Positions 44,501 through 52,400 of a stretch of DNA of 64,000 nucleotides are shown one piece after another; positions within the stretch are counted from its first letter, which is position 1, and each line of letters opens with the position of its first letter. Position numbers and translations under genes: made by a program. The notes beneath the pieces are model-generated. The model ran no database searches. It was not told the origin of the DNA and worked only from the letters and a program-made list of their open reading frames with translations. This DNA comes from Candidatus Cloacimonas sp. (lineage in GTDB: Bacteria > Cloacimonadota > Cloacimonadia > Cloacimonadales > Cloacimonadaceae): positions 62,001-126,000 of the forward strand of contig JALOCJ010000002.1 in the NCBI GenBank assembly GCA_023227825.1, in the 5' to 3' direction.

Positions 44501-44636
44501 CACTATTATTCAAAAACAGAGCTTTGTTGCTGCTATTACTAAAAATTACTTTCTGATTTGCGGTGGCAAAACAGAAGGGAGTTATTGCTAACAAGGCAAT
44601 AAGCACTATTAGCAGCGGAGTAAACTTTAAGGACAT
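38565..44636 (-). CDS. Very large secreted gingipain-like C25 cysteine protease
   Basis: 2023 residues from ATG 44636 with AAGGAGGAC just upstream (a longer frame adds 13 residues). Signal peptide, a C25 propeptide to about 240, peptidase C25 domain about 245-640 with INYTAHGSETSWG (catalytic His about 460) and VVGNCCLTNAFDTG (catalytic Cys about 492). Then two CARDB/Ig-like repeats, two copies of the IGTG-type beta domain also found at 3-5.8 kb, fibronectin III and ASPM/SPD-2-like Ig modules (SVNPTSFSFGSVATGTTSTQ), a cadherin-like segment, and a fibronectin-like C-terminal tail (SYQNSYRLTWNAVPNANNYL) without YPNP. Expected to digest proteins outside the cell. Confidence 0.88.
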   Translation of the reverse strand: MSLKFTPLLIVLIALLAITPFCFATANQKVIFSNSSNKALFLNNSETGFEMQFRNQEYFLDEVDTPSGKFTRISMEGFGYSQRIGEPQLPVYSSLISVPVGAKVEFSFGLENQITLQKSETLITNHIYPAQPSVSKSQDPALIPFEFKTDIYRKNEFYSEELFSVEEIGFLRGVRLFRIEYAPMSYNPVSGELKINTELNVQVKFVNADFSATQDLLARTAAYEFDSLYSKILLNWQKDERLNVNRYPTKIVILCPPNYTDEMQNFVNWKTIQGYKVIVTTVGTGGTVANTTTAIKTYMQTLWNNATASDPAPTYLLIVGDTSTSGDNIIANTGSTDSDHITDLNYVRLNGTDYLPELYYGRFSVANATELTNVINKTINFEKTLMPDLTYLSKTVLIAGADPTYGPTHGNGAINYGTTQYFNSANNITSNTYLYPASGSSDAQIIANASEGRGFINYTAHGSETSWGDPTFTISDINGLNNTNKYSVVVGNCCLTNAFDTGVCFGEAFLRATNKGAVSYIGGTNSTYWNEDYWWAVGSKGTANGSAPAYDATKLGAYDAMFHTHSEAFTNWATTVGEAVMMGNSAVVQGGSSLINYYWEIYSIMGDPSLMPYYGTPTTNTATFPASILIGTTSINVTAEPYSRVALSKDGVLYGSDLVPASGTLTLTINPITTSGTATLVITAQNKITRIENITVTTGDTPYISVDSVTYSDSNNNIPEYNDTGYYSVTFKNLGQVASSSATATLTCSTAGITITDGTETLAAIAAGGTLVKNNAFRFTVANNIPDQLQASFKITTTSGTSSWEYNFTKTFAAPALAFGNITISDLTGNNNGNLDPGETATLSIPLNNSGGANSPAGSATLTCATTGITINNGSASFNAITAGSSANLTFSISAASSMSQGTLAALNFNATAGAYTVTKTQNLEIGAPTVVTIGTGTSTQTYPLDRFYNYSAFEAIYLASELQYAGTIKSLGFYKASGSDVNPIEAVTIYMKNTSESTLSTGTYSTTGYTQVYNGNFTNNATSGWMSVDLSPQFTCNGSNLSILIVKGYQAYISSYPNWTYTTTTTTRARCNRSDSAAPTSLTGSTSLPNLQIKLFPNTSILYPPQNLTAVPGNGNVILSWQAPILGQPTGYKIYKNSALLTTVTGLTYTDTAVVNGTTYSYYLKAVYATGESSPTSTVTATPFNVFETGAIIGTGTASTGTSEASPINVFYQSLHGQSVYTKAELNAAGIVGSVYISQLGFNITGLPNKTMPNFVVRMKHTTAADVSSWIDNTNLVTVYTNASYTVTQTGYNMLTLSTPFLWNGTDNLLIDTAFGLIGSWSSTGTVQYTSVANGYRYTRNDSADQTNVFSGGSTSSSKPNVKLFITAPSGNPQISVNPTSFSFGSVATGTTSTQNFTIINTGGSTLTGSISTPTGYSVAALSRDIKNTLSFSIPVGQNKTYILSFSPVSAISYNGNVTISSNSQTQANLSLPVTGSGYLPATISVSANALSATLVTGTESTQNFTISNTGSQSLTYSIAVSEADSRDKVISPVKTTGSKSIEGSTLTLDTTEYAPGTTVNWTFTVTNASIDTEWLKEVIVTFPAGITVNSATNFVGGSGGDLVPDLTTGTGITISWFGESDYGYGLIYGSESATATVNVTISTGLTTPIILSYTINGDIYNAEPHTLSGEISLACSAPPVEWFTVTPNSGTITAGSNQTLSGHFSAVGMIEGVYNAVLTIQSNDPVHPVTTIPVTMDVSSGNHSPQINLPESFSFDKNSSLTVNFASYISDADNDPLTLSVSGNNHIQISIIGTQVTFTADQNWVGSENITFGVSDTDLTAYDNVTVIVNPVNIPDWQPVVYPTNPATVYAQVSIEGIPAQLNDLVGAFVNNECRGTGEIVLIDRVTAYSTILVNLAADGELVTFKIYSYISDTVYPVQETLTMQTGNVYGSAENPVVLNGTTNIVLTPPQVNLVSYQNSYRLTWNAVPNANNYLIYSCSEPYGTYQLVHTTAGLFWEIPTTQQKCFFKVIAEQIDVSKGK

Positions 44637-45157
44637 AAGTCCTCCTTTCCTTTTATTATTCTGTGTTTTATGCAAATACTATGATCAGCTCATTAATATT
44701 GTTGATATTATTATGAATGAGCAAAATTTATTCCTTTTCCGATGAAGAAGTTACGGATTTAACTTTAATTATCAGGGGTCTCAATGTCTTATGCCTTTCA
44801 AGATTAGTTCAGTCCACAAAAAGAAGTCATTTCCCTTTTGTAGGTTCAAGGTCTTTTGCATCTGCATAATTTTTTTCTCTCTGCAAACTTGAGGAGTGCC
44901 AAGAATGCAGAACAACCCAAAATTAGCAACACTAATTTAAAAAAATAGTTCTGATTAACACGGAGTTGAATCTACAAGTTCCCTGTTAAAAAATCCCTCC
45001 AATCCGGTTGATCCGGTTATCTGTGTGCTGTTATAGCTGTTATTTTTTCAAGCAGGAAACGAAGAGAACATCTTTTTTCCGGAATATTTATATTCCATAA
45101 ACTGGTTATTTGTTCAGTGAGGAATCCTGCTTATTTTACAATTATAACTTTTTTCCT

Positions 45158-45186
45158 GCGGAGGAACGGCGTCCTCCGTCTACACT
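45158..45186 (-). repeat. REP-like element, family B
   Basis: Hairpin GGAGGAACGGCGTCCTCC at 45160-45177, read on the - strand after the head GTGTAGAC. Stem GGAGGA/TCCTCC is complete. Confidence 0.75.
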
Positions 45187-45213
45187 CCAACCTTTAATAA
45201 CAAAGTAACAATT

Positions 45214-45252
45214 CCTTAACAACTCCTTAACGAAACTAAGGAAGTGTTAAGG
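45214..45252. repeat. Imperfect inverted repeat
   Basis: CCTTAACAACTCCTTA and TAAGGAAGTGTTAAGG pair over 16 bases with two mismatches around a 7-base loop. It lies 32 bases past the stop of the pilin-like remnant and could terminate it. Confidence 0.5.
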
Positions 45253-45284
45253 AAGTGTTACGGGGTCATTAGAGAATTGACTAA

Positions 45285-45656
45285 CTAACAAACATTTACT
45301 GGTTTTAGCCAAAGACCGGGTAAAACAGGACATATTTTGCTATTAATCTGTTCCCCATAAATAAGATACTCCTGTCTAGGGGAAGTTTGTTTCGGGCTAC
45401 TCAAATTTTTGTAGGTGGGAATTTCTTTTCCTGAAAAAACATTTACCAGGTGGGGGCTAAAAATGGAGTAACAAATTTTTTCCTTACCACAACTGACATA
45501 ATCAGCCATAATAAAGGTTTCTTCACTATCTTGAAGCGCAAAGGGAAAATATCTTATATCCATAATCCATACCGCAAAAATTCCTGAGATATAAAGCAGC
45601 TACGACAGGAAAAGAAAGTTTATTACTTTAGTGCTAATTTTTTCACTGGTATGTTT
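45285..45656 (-). pseudogene. Pilin-like/secreted protein remnant
   Basis: A 92-residue frame begins at 45563 (MDIRYFPFALQDSEETFIMA), but the same frame continues upstream as a hydrophobic helix (NFLFLS, stop, LLYISGIFAVWI) broken by TAG at 45600-45602, and no in-frame start was found before it. SPRQEYLIYGEQINSKI and the CPVLPGLW end resemble RQKKEYLVYGKYIAEQI and the CPNLAQF end of the pilin-like protein at 22616-23260. It is best read as a broken paralogue; a short expressed form from ATG 45563 cannot be excluded. Confidence 0.55.
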
Positions 45657-45681
45657 TTAAAAAGTATAAATAAAGAAAAGG

Positions 45682-45756
45682 AAATGACAGGGATGTCATT
45701 TATTCCGGTGTTAAAAAGGTTTAAATCGTAAATATGAAATGACAGGGATGTCATTT
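45682..45756 (+). repeat. Two family A hairpins with ATGAC stem
   Basis: AAATGACAGGGATGTCATTT at 45682-45701 and 45737-45756, each followed by ATTCCGG. Eight-base arms AAATGACA/TGTCATTT and a GGGA loop; starts are 55 bases apart. Confidence 0.85.
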
Positions 45757-45795
45757 ATTCCGGAAAAGGAATCTCTTTGCATAGCCCTAACATTC

Positions 45796-45975
45796 TTAGT
45801 TCTTTTCTCTTTCTCTCTTTCTCTCTTTTTCTCTTTGTTCAAAATAAATTCTCTTTCTCTCTTTTTCTCTTTGTTCAAAATAAATTCTTTTTCTCTCCTT
45901 TTCTCTTTGTTCAAAATAAATTCTCTTTCCCTCTTTTTCTCTTTGTAAAAAAATAAATTTCCTTTTCTCTTTGTA
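45796..45975. repeat. Tandem C/T-rich repeat with 36-base unit
   Basis: Repeated CTCTTTTTCTCTTTGTTC followed by AAAATAAATT and TCTTTCTCTC, about four units, with the last ones shortened. Translation on the - strand would give EKKREREFILNK repeats, but a terminator lies inside that frame. A related unit on the opposite strand occurs at 59253-59395. Confidence 0.8.
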
Positions 45976-46012
45976 AAAACTAAAAAAGCCGTTTCTCCCC
46001 AAAAGAAACGGC
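45976..46012 (-). terminator. Rho-independent terminator of the HU/mS38-like operon
   Basis: Perfect 9-base stem GCCGTTTCT/AGAAACGGC (45988-45996 with 46004-46012), 7-base loop, followed on the - strand by TTTTTTAGTTTTT. It lies 32 bases after the stop of the 29-residue gene. Confidence 0.85.
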
Positions 46013-46044
46013 AAAATTTGTTAAACACAAAGCAATTAGCTTAT

Positions 46045-46134
46045 CTATTTATGTTTATGACGATTCTTGCGTAGGCGTTTCTTCCTTTTGTGAGTAGCAA
46101 TTTTATGACGTTTTCTCTTTTTTCCGCATGGCAT
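46045..46134 (-). CDS. mS38/COX24-like (AURKAIP1 domain) small ribosomal protein
   Basis: 29 residues: MPCGKKRKRHKIATHKRKKR followed by a basic, histidine-rich tail. It matches the pattern of the tiny AURKAIP1/COX24-domain proteins (M-P-x-G-K-K-R-x-R-H-K-x-A-T-H-K-R-K-K-R) known mainly in Bacteroidota, a homologue of the mitochondrial small-subunit protein mS38. The protein would bind 16S rRNA in the small subunit. It is 14 bases downstream of HU and ends before a clear terminator. Too short for most gene callers. The ribosome binding site is weak, so coupling to HU is likely. Confidence 0.82.
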   Translation of the reverse strand: MPCGKKRKRHKIATHKRKKRLRKNRHKHK

Positions 46135-46148
46135 AGTAGATGCTCTTA

Positions 46149-46436
46149 TTACTTGGCTTTAACATTAATTACTGCGTTTTTGAATTCGCGGGAAAATTTG
46201 AAGGTAGGAACGGTTCTGGCAGGAACAGCAACTTTTTGGTCTGTTTTGGGGTTACGGCCAACGCGAGGTTTGCGGGTTTTGAGTTTAAAAGTTCCAAAAC
46301 CACGAATTTCAATATGATTCCCTTTTGCCATACTATCTTTAATAGCATACAAAAAGGAATCAACAACAACGGCTACATCTTTGCGAATGATTCCGGTGTT
46401 TTCCGAAATAATTTTTACTAAATCGGCTTTTGTCAT
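46149..46436 (-). CDS. HU/IHF-family DNA-binding protein
   Basis: 95 residues from ATG 46436 (AGGAG upstream; an ATG 54 bases further up is poorly placed). N-terminal helices MTKADLVKIISENTGIIRKD, then EIRGFGTFKLKTRKPRVGRNPKT with the beta-arm containing the RNPKT motif, and a C-terminal helix. HU bends and compacts DNA. It leads the operon with the mS38-like gene. The arm has the usual P and the basic residues. Which HU or IHF paralogue it is cannot be told. Confidence 0.95.
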   Translation of the reverse strand: MTKADLVKIISENTGIIRKDVAVVVDSFLYAIKDSMAKGNHIEIRGFGTFKLKTRKPRVGRNPKTDQKVAVPARTVPTFKFSREFKNAVINVKAK

Positions 46437-46487
46437 TTTTCTTTCTCCTGAAATTAGTTTTTTCTTGCTCTTAGGCAATAAGGTATT

Positions 46488-46516
46488 CATAGATAAAACC
46501 TTAGGATTTATGTCAA
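46488..46516 (-). promoter_or_regulatory. Candidate HU promoter
   Basis: On the - strand TTGACA (46511-46516), 17-base spacer, TCTATG (46488-46493). The start of transcription would be about 45 bases upstream of the HU ATG. The -35 is perfect, the -10 is weak. Confidence 0.45.
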
Positions 46517-46889
46517 GGGAAAAATCTGAGGCGCAGCTGAAAAAAGCCCAAATCGCTTTTATAATAAAGGTTTAATGAGTGTTATACATTCATAAATTTT
46601 TTATCTTCTATCCCCATCATTATGTAACTTAAACTCTTCCAACGAAATTGAAAAAAAGCTTTGTTTTTGGGTTACCGCATTCCGGTTCGGAAAGAAAATA
46701 AATATATAAATTTAGCACTCATCTTAAGCACACAAGGTCATTATTACTTTTTTAAGATAATTAAATTCGGGGGAGAAAAAGTTTAGTGTTACTAAATTTT
46801 TGCTTGACAATGTTAGCACTGCTTAAATTATGGCTCTGTGCAATGGAGAAAAAATATACCAAATACAGTTCCTAAAAAGAAGGTGAAAT
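46517..46889. other. Divergent intergenic region between HU and the next gene
   Basis: About 370 bases, AT-rich, with a candidate + strand promoter near 46804. No gene or member of repeat families A to E was seen. Confidence 0.5.
46804..46831 (+). promoter_or_regulatory. Candidate promoter
   Basis: TTGACA (46804-46809) with AATTAT 16 bases downstream (46826-46831), about 60 bases ahead of the ATG at 46890. Confidence 0.4.
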
Positions 46890-47525
46890 ATGCAGACAGC
46901 AGCTCAAAAATCCGTTTCCGATGTCTATTCCTTTCGGTGTGAAGGAAAGAAAATTATCCTTCAGCATTCTGGAAGAGAGCATATTCTTTATTTCAGTAAG
47001 GGCTTGAATTACATTCTTACTTTACTGGAATATCCGGAGTTGAATATTCCCTATGCCAATCTGGAAACAAACTATTCTACCCCTGAAAAAGTATACAGCC
47101 AGTTTTCCTCTCCCCAGGAAATTCGTGATCAGCAACTGAATGTTCAGAACGGCTTTCTTTCCGTTCCGATGACCGATCTGCAAACAATTAAAGAAGTGAA
47201 ACAGGAATTGATTAATGTGATCAATGAACTGGCTGAACTGGAAGAAAACTGCGATTACCCTCGCGCCGATGAACTTAGAGACCGTTATGAAAAACTGAGT
47301 AGCTATTTGCTGGAGGTCTATCATAAGGATTGCAAAATCAGACATTTCACCAGTGAAGAAAGTAAAATTAAAAGAAGAGTTGTTAGGGCTATAAATCGTG
47401 CCTTGGCAGAGATAGATATGCTGGAACCGGAACTGGCAAAAGAATTAAGCAAATCAATTGAATTCGGAAGAACGATTTGCTATCATCAGAGAAGAAAAAT
47501 TGAGGTTATGGGATATTGGAATTAG
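46890..47525 (+). CDS. Uncharacterised protein with possible winged-helix C-terminus
   Basis: 211 residues, supported by AAGAAGGTGAAAT upstream. No signal peptide. The middle (IKEVKQELINVINELAELEE) is a probable coiled coil; the C-terminal 60 residues (RRVVRAINRALAEIDMLEPE, then LAKELSKSIEFGRTICYHQRR) recall the effector-linked winged-helix domain that reads hLxxxIxxGxxCxYxP. The N-terminal segment YSFRCEGKKIILQHSGREHI is beta-rich. Possibly a regulator, but no named family is claimed. Followed by a tandem repeat array. Confidence 0.6.
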   Translation: MQTAAQKSVSDVYSFRCEGKKIILQHSGREHILYFSKGLNYILTLLEYPELNIPYANLETNYSTPEKVYSQFSSPQEIRDQQLNVQNGFLSVPMTDLQTIKEVKQELINVINELAELEENCDYPRADELRDRYEKLSSYLLEVYHKDCKIRHFTSEESKIKRRVVRAINRALAEIDMLEPELAKELSKSIEFGRTICYHQRRKIEVMGYWN

Positions 47526-47532
47526 CACTCAG

Positions 47533-47960
47533 ATTAAGCTCTCACAGATTACACAGATAGGTTTCTCACAGATTACACAGATTTCACAGATTAGATTTTA
47601 TAATTTTAAGTTAGGGCTCTATTTATTTCCAGTGTTTTACCGTTCAGCGTTCACCAGTTAAGCTCTCACAGATTACACAGATTTCACAGATTAGATTTTA
47701 TAATTTGGGAGTGTTCATTTTATTTAAGTTAGGGCTCTATTTATTTCCAGTGTTTTACCGTTCAGCGTTCACCAGTTAAGCTCTCACAGATAACACAGAT
47801 TTCACAGATTAGATTTTATAATTTGGGAGTGTTCATTTTATTTAAGTTAGGGATTTATATATTTCTCTGTTTCACTGTTAACCAGTTAAGCTCTCACAGA
47901 TTTTACAGATTAGATTTTATAATTTTTGGCTAGGGGTCTATTTATTTTAAGTGTTTCACC
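47533..47960 (+). repeat. Four-unit tandem repeat array, 110-124 base period
   Basis: Each unit begins TTAAGCTCTCACAGATTACA or a close form (47533, 47657, 47775, 47885), followed by TTTCACAGATTAGATTTTAT and AATT, TAAGTTAGGG, TATTTATTTCCAGTG and GTTCACCAGTTAAG. Units differ by small insertions and losses. It fills the gap to the alcohol dehydrogenase gene. The block AGCTCTCACAGATTACACAG is found again, inverted, at 59413-59432. Confidence 0.85.
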
Positions 47961-48049
47961 TTTTTACTTGTTTTAATCCCGATTTGCATTATCTTATATT
48001 TTAGCGTCAGTGAAGGTAGCGCATTAAAAAAAGAGATAAGGAGTATGAA

Positions 48050-49192
48050 ATGGATGCCTTCAGTTTTTGTAATCCCACCCGGATTGATTTTGGGGTAGGC
48101 ACGATAAGAAAACTTGGAATGGAACTAAAAAAAGCAGGAATTAAGAGTTGCTTAATGGTTGCCGGAGGTGGTTCTATAAAGAAAAATGGTGTTTATGAGC
48201 AGGTTTGTGAGTCATTAGAAAAAGCAGAAATCCATTTTGCAGAAGGTTGGGGAGTGCAGCCAAATCCTACTTTGGATAAGGTTATTGAACTCTGTGAACT
48301 TGCCAAACTGGAAAAGGTAGAAGCAATTCTGGGAGTGGGAGGTGGAAGTGTAATTGATACTGCTAAAACAGTATCTGCCGGTGTTTTTTTACAAGATATC
48401 TGGAATGCTTTTTCGGGGAAAGAAAAAATTCGTAATGCCCTGCCTGTATATACTGTTTTAACTCTATCCGCTACAGGCAGTGAAATGAATGGTAATGCTG
48501 TTATTACTAATACGGAGACAATGCAGAAATGGGGTATTTATTCTCCTCTGATTTATCCGCGTTTAAGTATTATAGACCCTTCCGTTCAATCCAGTTTACC
48601 TTTCAAACAAACAGCTAATGGGGCAATGGATGCTATGGCTCATATTCTGGAATATTATTTTGCCGATGATCGTGCTATAACTACTTTGGCAATTGATGAT
48701 GCTTTACTGAAAACCATTGTGGATATGACTGACCGCCTGCAAAATAATTCCAGTGACTTACTGGCACGAGGAAATTTAGCTTGGTGCGCTACTATGGCTT
48801 TAAATGGAATTTCCGGGATTGGATTAAAAGGTGGTGACTGGGCTTGCCATGATATACAACATAGTTTTTCTGCCTTGCATCCTGAAATAGCTCATGGTGA
48901 GGGTTTGGGAGTTATTTTTCCTGCCTGGATTGAATATATGAGCGAAAAAGACCCTACCCGCTTTCTGCGTTGGGCTAAAAATGTTTGGAATGAAGAAAAT
49001 GTTTCCCGAGCTTTACATAGATTTAGAGATAAACTGGAAAGTTGGGGTTTGGCAAAATCCCTTAGAGATCTGGGAATAAAAGAATTTGAACTGCCTCAAT
49101 TAGTTAAACTGATAATGACCAGTCCCAGAATTGGAATGGTTAGCAGATTTACAGCAGTGGAAGTAGAATCACTGCTTATGCTGGCGTTTTAA
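48050..49192 (+). CDS. Iron-containing alcohol dehydrogenase (YqhD/BdhA-like)
   Basis: 380 residues with a good AAGGAG ribosome binding site. Motifs GGGSVIDTAKTVSAGVF near residue 98 (NAD(P) binding), LPVYTVLTLSATGSEMN near 140, DAMAHILEYYF near 195 (metal Asp and His), and HDIQHSFSALHPEIAHGEGL near 267 (two more metal His). It oxidises or reduces alcohols/aldehydes, most likely reducing aldehydes such as butanal with NAD(P)H in fermentation. Monocistronic as far as seen, between two repeat tracts. Confidence 0.93.
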   Translation: MDAFSFCNPTRIDFGVGTIRKLGMELKKAGIKSCLMVAGGGSIKKNGVYEQVCESLEKAEIHFAEGWGVQPNPTLDKVIELCELAKLEKVEAILGVGGGSVIDTAKTVSAGVFLQDIWNAFSGKEKIRNALPVYTVLTLSATGSEMNGNAVITNTETMQKWGIYSPLIYPRLSIIDPSVQSSLPFKQTANGAMDAMAHILEYYFADDRAITTLAIDDALLKTIVDMTDRLQNNSSDLLARGNLAWCATMALNGISGIGLKGGDWACHDIQHSFSALHPEIAHGEGLGVIFPAWIEYMSEKDPTRFLRWAKNVWNEENVSRALHRFRDKLESWGLAKSLRDLGIKEFELPQLVKLIMTSPRIGMVSRFTAVEVESLLMLAF

Positions 49193-49195
49193 CAG

Positions 49196-49360
49196 GTGAA
49201 CGGTGAAAAGTGAAAAGTGAAAAGTGAACGGTGAATGGTGACAAGTGAAAAGTGAAGATTGAAAACAAGGAATTAAATAGACAGTTAAACTAAAATTATT
49301 AAATCTAATCTGCGAAATCTGCGAGAAACGAATCTGCGTAATCTGCGGGAAATAAATCCT
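49196..49360. repeat. GTGAAAAGTGAA and ATCTGCG microrepeats
   Basis: From 49196 to about 49260 the sequence is made of GTGAACGGTGAA and GTGAAAAGTGAA units. From about 49290 to 49360 it changes to AATCTGCGAAATCTGCGAG and AATCTGCGTAATCTGCGG units. Downstream, CTTACAG/CTGTAAG (49434-49440 against 49454-49460) forms an inverted repeat about 25 bases before the secA start. Confidence 0.65.
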
Positions 49361-49484
49361 GGAAATGCTTTTTTATTTGACACAATCCCCCGATTGAATT
49401 TGAAAGGTAAAAATTGGAAAAAAACGATATCAACTTACAGCTTATAGTATAAACTGTAAGCATACCCTTTAGAAGGTAAAGAAA

Positions 49485-52400
49485 ATGTTAGAGAAAATAC
49501 TGAAGAAAGTATTTGGCGATAAGAACAGTCAAGACCTTAAGCGCTATGAACCCATAGTGCAAGAAATAAATGAGATATTTTCCGGATTGGAACAATATGA
49601 AGATGAACAACTAATTGCTCGCGTTCAGGAAATTAAACAGGAAATTGCAAACAAACTAAATTCCCTGAGAAATGAACTTACAAAACTGGAACAGGAATAT
49701 AGGGAAACCAGAGAAGATAGCGAAAGGAATCGTTTAGATAACATCATAGACAGCAAAAAGAAAGAACTGAAACAGCTTACTAAAAGCACTTTGGATGATT
49801 ATTTGCCTGAGGTCTATGCCATAGTTAAAGATACCTGCCGTCGTTTATTAGGCAAAAATTTTGAAGTCCGCGGTCATCTTGTTGAATGGAATATGGTTCC
49901 TTTTGATGTCCAATTGATTGGAGCAATGGCTTTACACGATGGCAAAATTGCTGAAATGGCTACCGGAGAAGGGAAAACCCTTGTAGCTACTATGCCTTTG
50001 TTTTTGAATGCGTTAGTAGGACGCGGTGTGCATCTGGTTACTGTGAATGATTATCTGGCAAGTCGCGATGCCGAATGGATGGGTCCTGTTTTTAACTTTC
50101 ACGGACTAACCGTTGGTTGTATTACTACCGGTATGGATTTTGATGCTCGCAAAGAAGCATACAATTGTGATATAACTTACGGAATGAATAGTGAATTCGG
50201 GTTTGATTATTTACGGGATAATATGGCAACTTCTTCTGAACAACTGGTTCAACATGATTTCTATTATGCCATTGTAGATGAAGTAGACAGCATTTTAATA
50301 GATGAAGCAAGAACACCTCTAATTATTAGCGGTCCCATTGCTCAGGATAAGAATTTTTATCACGAATTGCGTCCTGCAATAACTCAACTTGTTCAACTGC
50401 AGAATTCTTTGGTGCAGAAATACTTAAGTGAAATCAGAGAGGACTTGGATGAAAATAATCCCCATCCCAATAATGATCGTTTAGCCCGTAACCTGCTTTT
50501 GGTGAAAAGAGCCGCTCCCCGCAATAAAGCATTTATTAAATTGATGCAGGACGGGGAATTAAAAAAAATGGTCAACGATATTGAAGGGATCTACCTAAGA
50601 GATAAAAAATTGCCTGAGCTGGACGAGAATCTTTTCTATGTGGTGGAAGAACGACATAATAGCGTTGACCTCTGTGAAAAAGGAAGAGAAGTTCTCTCTA
50701 AAAAAGATAAAGACCTTTTCGTTGTCCAATCCCTGGATGAAATTTTAGCAGAAATAGATAACAATCAGGAACTTCAGGAACAGGAAAAACTGAAACAAAA
50801 GTCACTACAGACCAATCGTTTTATGGATAAAAGTGAAAAACTGCATAACATCAGTCAGTTACTGCGTGCTTTTACCCTCTTTGAAAATGATCAGGAATAT
50901 GTGGTAATAGATAACAAAGTGATTATTGTGGATGAATTCACAGGACGCCAAATGCCCGGACGACGTTTTTCAGACGGTTTGCATCAGGCACTGGAAGCAA
51001 AAGAAAATGTAGAAATTGAAGCAGGCACACAAACCTTTGCCACTATTACTTTACAGAACTATTTCAGAATGTATGAAAAACTTGCCGGAATGACAGGGAC
51101 TGCAGTTACCGAAGAAGCTGAATTTATGGAAATATACAATTTACCTGTTATGGTGATTCCTACAAATGTTGCAGTCACCCGTATTGATCACGATGATCTG
51201 ATATATTTAGGGAAAAATGATAAATATCAGGCAATCATCAATGAGATAATTTATTGGCACGAAAGACAAAAACCGGTTCTCGTAGGAACAGTTAGTGTGG
51301 AGGTCTCAGAAATTATTTCCCGTTTGTTAAAGCGGAAAGGTATAGCTCATAATGTTCTAAATGCCCGTCAACATCAACGCGAAGCAGAAATTATTGCTGA
51401 AGCAGGTCAACCCGGAGCTGTAACTATAGCTACCAATATGGCAGGTCGCGGAACCGATATCAAGCTTGGCAAAGGCGTTGTGGAAAGTTCTTATGAAAGC
51501 TATTTGAATTTACCTAAAACATTAACCGAAGAATATCCTTACGGCTTACCTTTGGATGGACTTCATGTAATTGGCAGTGAAAGACATGAAAGCAGAAGAA
51601 TAGATAGACAGCTGCGGGGAAGAGCAGGCCGCCAAGGTGACCCTGGAACTTCCCGTTTTTATCTCTCTCTGGAAGATGATTTAATGCGCCTTTTCGGTTC
51701 AGACAGAATAGCTCCGATGATGGTTAAAATGGGCTTGAAATCAGGAGATGTTATTCGCCATCCCTGGATGACCAAAGCAGTGGAAAAAGCACAAAAAAGA
51801 GTGGAAGAACACAACTTTGAAATCCGCAGAGAATTGCTGAAATATGACGAAGTGATGAATCAGCAACGCGAAGTGATTTATGCTTATCGTCGCAGTGTGC
51901 TGAAAGGTTATGACCTCAAAAATGAAATTCTAGAAATGATTACTGAATCCATTACCAATATGGTGGATGATATTATTCCTTCTCACAGTTATCCGGAGGA
52001 ATGGAATTTGGAACGCATCTGCCAATGGTTTCAACATAATCTGAATTTGGGAATTGCAGTTAAAGATATAACCAGCGACCATCTAAATAGAGACCTTCTG
52101 CTGAATACACTTTTAGAATATGCACTTTCCGCTTACGAAAACAAAGAAAGACAAATAGGAACTGAACAACTACGCAATATAGAAAGAAGAGCCCTTTTAG
52201 AAGTTGTAGATGATGAATGGCGTGACCACCTGCATGAAATGGACCTGTTAAAAGACGGTGTATATTTACGGGCTTATGCCAATAAAGACCCTTTGATAGA
52301 ATATAAAAAAGAAAGCTTTGAATTGTTTCAAGGGCTTATTACCCGCATTCAGGATAATGTTACCAGGAAGGTTTTCACTACTTATGTCCTATCTCCGGAA

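Larger units (their letters stand above)
44637..45284. other. Repeat-bearing intergenic region, no gene seen
   Basis: Holds the leader of the C25 gene, a GCTCATT/AATGAGC inverted repeat near 44689-44722, short AATCCGGTTGATCCGGTT remnants near 45010, a family B hairpin (45158-45186) and an imperfect 16-base inverted repeat at 45214-45252. No open frame with a ribosome binding site was found on either strand. Confidence 0.55.

Noticed and set aside
45711..46028. A 105-residue open frame on the - strand with repeated KEKKREREFIL segments
   Set aside because: It is produced by the 36-base tandem repeat, includes the HU operon terminator and has no ribosome binding site.
46709..46822. TTAGCACT motifs as a possible CIRCE heat-shock operator
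   Set aside because: TTAGCACTC at 46709 has no inverted GAGTGCTAA partner at the right distance, and the neighbours are not chaperone genes.
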